12,036 bases of DNA. Origin: an uncultured Porphyromonas sp. GTDB lineage: Bacteria > Bacteroidota > Bacteroidia > Bacteroidales > Porphyromonadaceae. The translations under genes were made by a program, and so were the position numbers. Of the stretch, positions 6,303-12,036 are shown in pieces. Every line of letters begins with the position of its first letter. The first letter of the stretch is position 1. Location: assembly GCF_905372525.1 (NCBI RefSeq), contig NZ_CAJPPN010000059.1, forward strand, positions 1 through 12,036, read 5' to 3'. The notes under the pieces were generated by a model. It worked only from the letters and a program-made list of their open reading frames with translations, did not search any database and was not told where the DNA came from.

Positions 6303-7058
6303 ATGCTCACCCCCTACAAGGACAGTGATGAGCCCAAGGTGGATCAGATCCGTAAGATGTTCAATCGGATCGCTCCACAGTATGACCGGCTCAATCGTAT
6401 TATCTCTCTCGGCCTAGACCGCTCATGGCGTCGAAGGGCCCTACACCTACTCGAGCCCTACCAGCCTCAGCAGGTGCTCGATGTGGCTACTGGCACGGGC
6501 GACCTAGCTATAGACCTCGTCCACACCATCCCCTCGGTCAAGCATGTCACGGGGATCGATATATCGGAGGAGATGATGCGTATCGGTCAGGAGAAGGTAC
6601 AAGCCTTGACGCTGGAGCGCAAGATTAGCTTCGAGCGTCAGGACTCTACGGCTACGACCTTCGCTGATGCGAGCTTTGACGCAGCCACTATAGGCTTTGG
6701 GATAAGGAACTTCACCGACATCCCAGCAGCAGCGAGGGAGCTTCATCGTATCCTTCGTCCCTCAGGGGTGCTCGTGATCATAGAGTTGTCAGAGCCTAAG
6801 AACCCCATCCTTCATCTAGGCTACAAGCTCTATGCTGGGCATATCATCCCCTTGATAGGGCGCTTCATGTCGGAGGATCGAGATGCCTATCGTTACCTCC
6901 CGAAGTCTATCGCTGTGATGCCCCAGCGGGAGAAGATGGTGGAGATCCTTAGGGAGGCAGGCTTCCGAGAGGCTTTCTATCGGAGTATCTTCCCGGGCAC
7001 CTGCACGATCTATATCGGTATCAATGCCGAGGGCTCTACCCCTGACGCCTCAGCGTAG
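6303..7058 (+). CDS. menG: Demethylmenaquinone methyltransferase MenG (UbiE family)
   Basis: Transfers a methyl group from S-adenosylmethionine to demethylmenaquinone, the last step in making menaquinone, the respiratory quinone of this group. It acts at the cytoplasmic face of the membrane. The protein has 251 residues, typical for UbiE/MenG. Visible motifs: MFNRIAPQYDRLNRIISLGLDRSWRR near the N-terminus (19-44), SAM-binding motif VLDVATGTGD (58-67), GIDIS (84-88), the family signature IGFGIRNFTDI (130-140), and LRPSGVLVIIELSEP. Ubiquinone is not expected in a Bacteroidota, so menG is the better name than ubiE. The gene begins 9 bp after the peptidase stop with no promoter between them. Its last codons and stop lie in a 13-bp hairpin (7027-7073). 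Confidence 0.95.
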   Translation: MLTPYKDSDEPKVDQIRKMFNRIAPQYDRLNRIISLGLDRSWRRRALHLLEPYQPQQVLDVATGTGDLAIDLVHTIPSVKHVTGIDISEEMMRIGQEKVQALTLERKISFERQDSTATTFADASFDAATIGFGIRNFTDIPAAARELHRILRPSGVLVIIELSEPKNPILHLGYKLYAGHIIPLIGRFMSEDRDAYRYLPKSIAVMPQREKMVEILREAGFREAFYRSIFPGTCTIYIGINAEGSTPDASA

Positions 7059-7073
7059 GAGTAGAGCCCTCGG
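7027..7073 (+). terminator. 13-bp-stem hairpin spanning the menG stop codon
   Basis: CCGAGGGCTCTAC (7027-7039) pairs perfectly with GTAGAGCCCTCGG (7061-7073). The left arm is coding sequence (Glu-Gly-Ser-Thr region) and the TAG stop (7056-7058) is in the loop. No T-run follows. Because the next gene is convergent, the hairpin may stop transcription from both sides. Confidence 0.75.
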
Positions 7074-7097
7074 GGCTTAGATACCCTTTGTGTGGGG

Positions 7098-7955
7098 TTA
7101 TTTACGAGGATAGACAGTGTCTAGAGTTTGTCCAATATCGTCCTTCCACATGATCCATCCATTGGTACTACGGCCAAGGACATATTCAGCCGCTGTGCTA
7201 GGTGAATTGAAGGTATAATCCTCCTTGAGCCTAAGCAGGCCAGAGACTACGGTGCAGTGCTCCCCGATGAATTGCTTCCTCTTCCCCTTGCCTGTATAGG
7301 ATGGTGCTTCGGTGCATGAGAATACACTTCCCTTGAGTACGGTGAATTTACCACTGGAGTATCTGCCTGCTGCATCTGCGTCTTTTCCCTTGATGTAGAA
7401 GGTGGGTGTGTTTGTGTCCAACGAGGTACATGCCTTGTCGGGGCTCTCATCAAGTATATCACAACCAATAATCGTGAGAAGCATCTTCACGTCCTCAAAG
7501 AAATCATCAGCAGGAGCCCTCCTATGTGTGGGAATCTTTTTTCCTTTGGGTATCTGCTTGTTCTCATTGAGGTCGTAGTGCTCGATTTGTAGAGCTTCTG
7601 TGATGGCTTTATGCTCAAAGTATTCGACCTCGGTGCTCGTTATCTCATCATTGCTGGCACAGAAGAGGATGATCCGATCCCAGAAGGCCTTTTTGCTATC
7701 ATGGTCTTTGGCTCGCTTCATGATGTCATCAGTCTGTCCTATATATGCTTGAGGCTTTTGGGGGCTCCCCTTAGGTAGCGATTGGAGGAGTATGTAGAGG
7801 ACAGATTTTCCCATCAATGCGTCTGGCTGTGCTGTGAGCCAAGGGAGGCATTTGCGAGGGACGACGTATGCCTGGCAGATACGGTTGGCGATGGTGAGGA
7901 CTTGCACTCCTTGTGGTGTGTTATCTACTAGGGTGATGTTGATGGTCTTGCTCAT
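7098..7955 (-). CDS. GIY-YIG nuclease-like protein with C-terminal DUF4357
   Basis: 285 residues, no signal peptide. The GIY-YIG-type core is at about 51-121: VLYILL (52-57) and AYIGQT (70-75) are the paired motif strands, followed by Arg81, His85 and Glu114 in EYFEHKAI, which fit the catalytic Arg and Glu of the fold. The C-terminal part (about 188-285) has FYIKGKDADAAGRYSSGKF, VLKGS, FNSPSTAAEYVLG and NGWIMWKDDIGQTL, as in DUF4357. This two-domain arrangement is known from stand-alone bacterial nuclease-family proteins, often in accessory DNA; its substrate is not established. The gene is clearly poorer in G+C than its neighbours (26 of 60 bases at 7561-7620, against 35 of 60 at 9061-9120 in uvrA) and lies alone between hairpins. 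Acquisition by transfer is therefore likely. GGAGAA about 20 bp before the ATG is a weak ribosome-binding candidate. Confidence 0.85.
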   Translation of the reverse strand: MSKTINITLVDNTPQGVQVLTIANRICQAYVVPRKCLPWLTAQPDALMGKSVLYILLQSLPKGSPQKPQAYIGQTDDIMKRAKDHDSKKAFWDRIILFCASNDEITSTEVEYFEHKAITEALQIEHYDLNENKQIPKGKKIPTHRRAPADDFFEDVKMLLTIIGCDILDESPDKACTSLDTNTPTFYIKGKDADAAGRYSSGKFTVLKGSVFSCTEAPSYTGKGKRKQFIGEHCTVVSGLLRLKEDYTFNSPSTAAEYVLGRSTNGWIMWKDDIGQTLDTVYPRK

Positions 7956-7995
7956 ACTGCTGAATTTTTGTTCTCCACTATGTGTCCCTTGCGGA

Positions 7996-8006
7996 TATAC
8001 TGTATA
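7996..8006. promoter_or_regulatory. Small palindrome upstream of the GIY-YIG gene
   Basis: TATACTGTATA is an 11-nt inverted repeat (TATAC, one central base, GTATA) 41 bp upstream of the start codon. It is the most AT-rich point in the leader and could be a promoter element or operator. No TAnnTTTG is visible for this gene on the minus strand, so its promoter may be of a different type. Confidence 0.25.
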
Positions 8007-8014
8007 GATATAAG

Positions 8015-8071
8015 AGAAGGAGGATAGAGCTCTAGACCCGTGTCTCGTAGTAGGGCTTCTATCCTCCTTCT
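8015..8071 (-). terminator. 14-bp-stem hairpin between efp and the GIY-YIG gene
   Basis: AGAAGGAGGATAGA (8015-8028) pairs perfectly with TCTATCCTCCTTCT (8058-8071) around a 29-nt loop. Both flanking genes read leftward, so this stem would end efp transcription before the GIY-YIG gene. The long loop is unusual for a simple terminator, and the purine-rich arm on the plus strand resembles a Shine-Dalgarno sequence by chance. Confidence 0.55.
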
Positions 8072-8079
8072 ATTTGGTA

Positions 8080-8100
8080 CCCCGCTTGACTTCTGCGGGG
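8080..8100 (-). terminator. Short GC hairpin directly after efp
   Basis: CCCCGC (8080-8085) pairs with GCGGGG (8095-8100) around a 9-nt loop, 7 bp beyond the efp stop codon. Together with the larger stem at 8015-8071 it probably makes a double terminator for efp. Confidence 0.5.
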
Positions 8101-8106
8101 CTGTCG

Positions 8107-8676
8107 TTATGCTTCCTTCACGCGGCCGACGTAGGAGCCGTCACGGGTATCGATCGTGATGAGCTCACCCTCGTTGATGAAGAGGGGCACACGCACCTCG
8201 GCGCCCGTCTCTACGGTAGCGGGCTTGAGGGTGTTGGTGGCGGTATCGCCCTTGAGTCCGGGCTCGGTGTAGGTCACACGGAGATTGACGTGTGCGGGTA
8301 GCTCGCAGGTCAGGACGGTCTCGGAGGCGGCGTGCACCATAGCCTCGACCGTATCGCCCTCCTTGAGGAACTGTACACCATCGATCACAGCCTCGGGAAT
8401 GGAGATCTGCTCAAAGGTCTCGGGGTGCATGAAGTTCAGACCCATATCGTCCTTGTAGAGGTACTGATAGGGGCGACGCTCGATGCGTACTTCTTCGACC
8501 TTCACACCGCTGTTCCATGTCTTGTCGATGACACGTCCTGTAGAGACGTTCTTGAGCTTAGAGCGAACGAAAGCGGGACCCTTACCGGGCTTGACGTGGA
8601 GGAACTCAACGATGAAGTAGTACTGCCCATCGATGTCGAGGCACATACCATTGCGAAAATCTGCTGTTGTGGCCAT
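8107..8676 (-). CDS. efp: Translation elongation factor P
   Basis: EF-P binds between the P and E sites of stalled ribosomes and speeds peptide-bond formation at runs of proline. The protein has 189 residues, the normal length. The N-terminal KOW-like domain carries the conserved loop HVKPGKGPAF, with Lys32 at the tip that contacts the peptidyl-tRNA; in some bacteria this residue is modified, but no modifying enzyme gene is present here to show whether that is so. The middle OB domain and the C-terminal OB domain (TNTLKPATVETGAEVRVPLFINEGELITIDTRDGSYVGRVK) are complete. It has its own promoter (8713-8720) and double hairpin, so it appears monocistronic. Confidence 0.97.
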   Translation of the reverse strand: MATTADFRNGMCLDIDGQYYFIVEFLHVKPGKGPAFVRSKLKNVSTGRVIDKTWNSGVKVEEVRIERRPYQYLYKDDMGLNFMHPETFEQISIPEAVIDGVQFLKEGDTVEAMVHAASETVLTCELPAHVNLRVTYTEPGLKGDTATNTLKPATVETGAEVRVPLFINEGELITIDTRDGSYVGRVKEA

Positions 8677-8712
8677 AATGTCTGTTTATAGAATGTTGCT
8701 TTGTTTTGTCTG

Positions 8713-8720
8713 CAAAAATA
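8713..8720 (-). promoter_or_regulatory. Bacteroidota -7 element (TATTTTTG) for efp
   Basis: On the minus strand this reads TATTTTTG, an exact TAnnTTTG. It is 36 bp upstream of the efp start codon, which gives a leader of about 30 nt. A TTTG occurs 11 bp further upstream, closer than the usual spacing of about 19 bp, so it may not be the -33 element. Confidence 0.65.
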
Positions 8721-8810
8721 GGGAAATTCGTCAAACCTTCATATAGCTAGGCTATTACGCTGTCGCCCTAGAGGTGTCTCCCTTCGTAGCCACTCCCTAC
8801 CCCTCAGATG

Positions 8811-8842
8811 GTAGCTCTCCTTGTCTTGGCAAGGGGAGCTAC
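8811..8842 (-). terminator. 12-bp-stem hairpin spanning the uvrA stop codon
   Basis: GTAGCTCTCCTT (8811-8822) pairs with AAGGGGAGCTAC (8831-8842) with one G-U pair and an 8-nt loop. The uvrA stop codon (8839-8841) lies inside the stem, the same design as at the end of menG. No clear T-run follows on the minus strand. Confidence 0.7.
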
Positions 8843-11733
8843 TTGCTTTGGGGGGATAGGAGCTCCCTAAGGTATTGGCCCGTGACGGAGCTGGGGGTAG
8901 AGGCGACTTGCTCGGGTGTCCCCTCGGCGACGATGTACCCACCTGAGGCACCTCCCTCAGGCCCGAGGTCTATGACCCAGTCGGCACTCTTGATCACCTC
9001 TAGGTTGTGCTCGACGACGATGACGGAGTGTCCTTGCTCCACGAGTGCCTGTAGCGCGCCGAGGAGGGTACGGATGTCATGGAAGTGTAGCCCCGTCGTG
9101 GGCTCGTCGAAGATGAAGAGGGTAGGGAGCTTCTTGCCCTTGCCGAGGTAGTAGGCGAGCTTGACACGCTGGTTCTCTCCGCCCGAGAGCGTGGAGCCGT
9201 TCTGCCCGAGCTTGATGTAGCCGAGGCCGACACGTTGTAGGGGGCGGAGCTGGTCAATGATCTTGGCCGAGAGTGCTGAGGACTCTCTGTTCTGGTCAAA
9301 GAATTCGACAGCCTCATCCACGCTCATATCTAGTAGCTGGGAGATATTGACCCCACAATACTCTACCTCGAGGAGCTCCTTGCGGAAGCGTGTGCCGTGG
9401 CAGGCCTCGCAAGGTAGGGTCAGGTCGGCCATGAACTGCATCTCGATCGTGATCACCCCGGCACCCTGGCAGGTCTCACAGCGGCCACCCTCCTTGTTGA
9501 AGCTAAAGTAATAGGGCTTGTAGCCCATCTGCTTCGATAGGGGGAGGCCCGCGTAGAGGTCTCGGATGCTGTCGAAGGCACCGACATAGGTCACGGGGTT
9601 GGAGCGGGAGCTACGGCCGATGTTGTTCTGGTCTACGTACTCGATCTGCTTGATCTCCCCGAGGTCTCCGTTTAGGGCTCGTAGTTCGAGGTTGTCCATA
9701 GGCTCTCGCTCTAGGGTACGTCGGACGGCTTCGTAGAGGAGGTCGTGCATCAGGGTGCTCTTGCCCGAGCCACTTACCCCGCTGACGACGGTGAGTGTGT
9801 GTAGGGGGAAGCGGACGGTGATGTCCTTGAGGTTGTGCATCGTCGCCCCCTCGATCTCTAGGTAGTCCTTCCACGGACGGCGCACGGTGGGGAGGGCGAT
9901 CTGCTCTCGTCCCGTCAGATAGGCCGCCGTGTAGCCAGGGGTATCGCTCGTGATCTCCGAGGCTTCGCCGGCGTAGACGACTTCGCCTCCATAGCGTCCG
10001 GCATCTGGGCCGATGTCGATGATGTAGTCGGCGGCACGCATCATCTCCTCGTCGTGCTCTACGACCACCACGGTATTGCCGAGGTCTCGTAGACGCTTGA
10101 CGACCTGGATCAGCCGAGCTGTATCTCGCTGGTGAAGGCCTATACTAGGCTCATCGAGGACGTACAGCGACCCGACGAGGCTACTCCCGAGCTGGGTCGC
10201 CAGGGTCACCCGCTGACTCTCTCCGCCCGATAGGCTGTTGGAGAGACGGTCTAGGGTCAGGTAGCCCAGCCCGACCTCGACGAGGAAGCCTAGGCGGGAG
10301 CGTATCTCGTGCAGTAGTCGCTTAGCGATCAAGGCCTCGGCGGGGCTGAGCTCCAGTGTGTCGAAGAAGTGCTGTGCCTCCCACAGCGTCATCGCCACCA
10401 CCTCGGCGATGTTCTTCCCGCCGACCTGTACACACAGAGCGTCGGGCTTGAGACGTCCACCGTGGCAGGTGGGGCAGATGGTCTTGCCCGTGAAGTGGGC
10501 TAGGCGGACACGGTTCTGTATCTTGTAGAGGTTGCCCCTCAGGAAGTCAAAGTAAGGCGTGATCCCGATCGGGCCATATTCCTTGCTCGGTATGCCGTCC
10601 CAGAGCTGGGCTTTCTGCTCCTTCGTGAGCTCCTCGTAGGGGCGATGAATGGGGAACTTTGCCCGCTCGGCATAGCGGATGAAGAACTGCTTCCACTCCG
10701 AGGAGACGACGCCCCTCCAGCATGCGACGGCGTCGTCGTACACCGAGCGGGTAGGGTCGGGGATCACCAGCCGAGGGTCTACCCCGACGACCTTGCCGAA
10801 GCCCTCGCACTCGGGGCAGGCTCCGATAGGGTTGTTGAAGCTAAACATCTCGGGACTTGGCTCCTGGAAGACCCTGCCGTCGGCCTCGAAGACGTTGCTA
10901 AAGGTCTTTAGGTAGGCTGGGGCTCTTCCATCCTCCCGCTGCTCCTCGACGGCGAGCTGACACTCTCCTCGGCCCTCGAAGAAGGCCGTCTCTACCGAGT
11001 CCCCGAGGCGGTCTATCGCCGTCTGGTCTTCACTGATAGCTAGGCGATCGATGAGTAGGGAGAGCTCTCCTGCCCGATCATCCTTCCACAGCAAGGCGTC
11101 TTCGATGGGGATGATCCCCTCGCTCGTCCAGAGTCGGCTGTAGCCCTGCTGGAGCTGGATCTCTAGGTGCTCTGCTAGGCTACGCCCCTTGGGGAGGTGG
11201 AGGGGGACGATGAGGTAGATACGGCTCCCCACGGGGAGGCTCTTCGCATAGTCCAGCACGTCTTGCACGGTGTGCTTGCGTACCTCTTGGCCCGATATAG
11301 GGGATATGGTCTTGCCCACACGGGCATAGAGCAGGCGAAGGTATTCGTAGATCTCGGTCGAGGTGGCCACCGTGGAGCGAGGGTTACGGCTGACGACACG
11401 TTGCTCGATGGCGATCGCAGGGGGGAGGCCTCTGATCCAGTCAGCCTCGGGCTTGGCCATACGTCCTACGAACTGTCGGGCATATGAGGAGAGGCTCTCC
11501 ACATAGCGTCTCTGTCCCTCTGCGTAGAGGGTGTCGAAGGCCAGAGAGCTCTTCCCCGATCCGCTGACTCCGGTCACGACGATGAGCTTGCCACGGGGGA
11601 TCTCTAGGTCTATATTCTTGAGGTTATTGACCCGTACGTGGTGGAGTAGGATGCCACGGGAGGTATCTTGTCGATCCTCTCGCTGCTCCTCCCGCCGAGG
11701 CTCTTGGGGGATTGCTTTTGTCTTCTTTGCCAT
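8839..11733 (-). CDS. uvrA: Excinuclease ABC subunit UvrA
   Basis: The damage-sensing ATPase of nucleotide excision repair; a dimer that loads UvrB at DNA lesions. It has 964 residues, slightly above the usual 940. Two ABC modules are complete. Module 1 has Walker A GVSGSGKSS (55-63), the LSGGESQR signature, and Walker B in YVLDEPSIGLHQRD. Module 2 has Walker A GVSGSGKST around Lys658, the LSGGENQR signature, and IFDEPTTGLHFHD. The second zinc module is intact (CETCQGAG ... CEACHGTRF). In the first module only the distal pair, CPEC (306-309), is present; the expected upstream CxxC before MFSFNNP is replaced by FEADGRVF. CPTC at 420-423 is also present. This variant is, from memory, common among Bacteroidota UvrA proteins. 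A charged N-terminal extension of about 25 residues precedes the conserved fold. Monocistronic, with a leader of about 100 nt. Confidence 0.96.
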   Translation of the reverse strand: MAKKTKAIPQEPRREEQREDRQDTSRGILLHHVRVNNLKNIDLEIPRGKLIVVTGVSGSGKSSLAFDTLYAEGQRRYVESLSSYARQFVGRMAKPEADWIRGLPPAIAIEQRVVSRNPRSTVATSTEIYEYLRLLYARVGKTISPISGQEVRKHTVQDVLDYAKSLPVGSRIYLIVPLHLPKGRSLAEHLEIQLQQGYSRLWTSEGIIPIEDALLWKDDRAGELSLLIDRLAISEDQTAIDRLGDSVETAFFEGRGECQLAVEEQREDGRAPAYLKTFSNVFEADGRVFQEPSPEMFSFNNPIGACPECEGFGKVVGVDPRLVIPDPTRSVYDDAVACWRGVVSSEWKQFFIRYAERAKFPIHRPYEELTKEQKAQLWDGIPSKEYGPIGITPYFDFLRGNLYKIQNRVRLAHFTGKTICPTCHGGRLKPDALCVQVGGKNIAEVVAMTLWEAQHFFDTLELSPAEALIAKRLLHEIRSRLGFLVEVGLGYLTLDRLSNSLSGGESQRVTLATQLGSSLVGSLYVLDEPSIGLHQRDTARLIQVVKRLRDLGNTVVVVEHDEEMMRAADYIIDIGPDAGRYGGEVVYAGEASEITSDTPGYTAAYLTGREQIALPTVRRPWKDYLEIEGATMHNLKDITVRFPLHTLTVVSGVSGSGKSTLMHDLLYEAVRRTLEREPMDNLELRALNGDLGEIKQIEYVDQNNIGRSSRSNPVTYVGAFDSIRDLYAGLPLSKQMGYKPYYFSFNKEGGRCETCQGAGVITIEMQFMADLTLPCEACHGTRFRKELLEVEYCGVNISQLLDMSVDEAVEFFDQNRESSALSAKIIDQLRPLQRVGLGYIKLGQNGSTLSGGENQRVKLAYYLGKGKKLPTLFIFDEPTTGLHFHDIRTLLGALQALVEQGHSVIVVEHNLEVIKSADWVIDLGPEGGASGGYIVAEGTPEQVASTPSSVTGQYLRELLSPQSK

Positions 11734-11800
11734 CTGTGGACTATGCCGTAGTATCTATGAACGCTAAAATAGGTAGTCTGGGGCTCAGAAAGTCTTACTT

Positions 11801-11813
11801 TTCCTTAAAGGAA
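11801..11813. promoter_or_regulatory. 13-nt palindrome in the uvrA leader
   Basis: TTCCTTAAAGGAA is an inverted repeat (TTCCTT, one base, AAGGAA) in the transcribed leader, about 25 bp downstream of the -7 element. It could be an operator or a small RNA hairpin. It is not a match I can assign to a known LexA box. Confidence 0.3.
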
Positions 11814-11839
11814 GGCTCTCTTCGCCCGACATAATTACA

Positions 11840-11847
11840 CAAAAATA
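11840..11847 (-). promoter_or_regulatory. Bacteroidota -7 element (TATTTTTG) for uvrA
   Basis: On the minus strand this reads TATTTTTG, identical to the efp element. It lies 106 bp upstream of the uvrA start codon, in the only AT-rich part of this intergenic region. No convincing -33 element is seen. Confidence 0.6.
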
Positions 11848-11869
11848 CGAATAAAGCCTTGTTTGGATC

Positions 11870-11961
11870 TCCTCTCCTTCCGTTTTCTCCCTCGCCCTCC
11901 ACCCGCTACCTCCCCCGCCCTCGTCCCGTCCTCGTCTCCGCCTGCTTGTTATCCCCTCTTT
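11870..11961. other. Pyrimidine-rich tract before the second palindrome array
   Basis: The plus strand is nearly all C and T and non-coding, like 1-180. Near its end (11942-11961) is a degenerate relative of the 28-bp repeat found at 6 and 98. The distance from this motif to the array (about 25 bp) is shorter than at the left end (about 100 bp). Confidence 0.5.
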
Positions 11962-11985
11962 TGTACTCCCGTCGTACTCGTTTTT

Positions 11986-12036
11986 GTGTACACGTGTGTA
12001 TACAGTTGTGTACCCACGTGTACACTGTTGTATACA
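11986..12036. repeat. 22-bp-period array of 18-bp palindromic units (copy 2, cut by window end)
   Basis: Units start at 11986, 12008 and 12030, again an exact 22-bp period with 4-bp spacers (AGTT, TGTT). The first unit, GTGTACACGTGTGTATAC, strictly alternates purine and pyrimidine. The second, GTGTACCCACGTGTACAC, is identical to the unit at 224-241 and in the same orientation. The third begins GTATACA and is cut off by the window edge. The array lies upstream of the uvrA promoter and not within any gene. Confidence 0.9.

Noticed and set aside
7098..7955. Homing endonuclease in an intron or intein
   Set aside because: The gene is free-standing, its neighbours are intact, and no intron or splice structure is visible.
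8332..8691. Reading frames on the strand opposite efp and uvrA
   Set aside because: They are antisense shadows of well-conserved genes in GC-rich DNA and show no family motifs.
1..12036. Insertion sequence, prophage or integrative element
   Set aside because: No transposase, integrase or phage gene is found on either strand; the repeats are intergenic and short.

Overview
The window looks like chromosomal DNA from a GC-rich member of the Bacteroidota, most likely Porphyromonas or a close relative. The evidence is: -7 promoter elements of the TAnnTTTG type in front of several genes; a secreted serine peptidase ending in a type IX secretion (T9SS) C-terminal domain; a DUF3467 protein of the kind found throughout the Bacteroidota; lipoproteins with classical lipoboxes; and EF-P, UvrA and MenG sequences of Bacteroidota type. 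The genus is inferred from these traits, not from any search.

Layout. Positions 1-733 carry no gene but are dense in repeats: a 28-bp direct repeat in a pyrimidine-rich tract, a 22-bp-period array of 18-bp (near-)palindromes, and a roughly 47-bp tandem repeat that runs into the promoter of the first gene. Then, on the plus strand: two tandem paralogous lipoproteins (734-1318 and 1720-2196; MoaF-like domain proposed), each with its own promoter; a DUF3467 protein (2301-2591); pdxB for vitamin B6 synthesis (2715-3845), separated from the DUF3467 gene by a 14-bp-stem hairpin; and a probable two-gene unit of a T9SS-exported trypsin-like peptidase (3885-6293) and menG for menaquinone synthesis (6303-7058). 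On the minus strand: an AT-richer GIY-YIG/DUF4357 nuclease-like gene (7098-7955), probably acquired; efp (8107-8676); and uvrA (8839-11733), whose promoter lies near 11840. The window ends in another pyrimidine-rich tract and a second copy of the 22-bp-period palindrome array, cut by the window edge.

The core genes (pdxB, menG, efp, uvrA) are ordinary housekeeping functions and do not form one pathway. The unusual material is mainly non-coding. The same 18-bp unit, GTGTACCCACGTGTACAC, occurs in the same orientation near both ends of the window, about 11.8 kb apart, in arrays with an exact 22-bp period. The 47-bp repeat array abuts a lipoprotein promoter. Stable hairpins overlap the stop codons of menG and uvrA. 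I see no rRNA, tRNA, CRISPR array, insertion sequence or phage gene.
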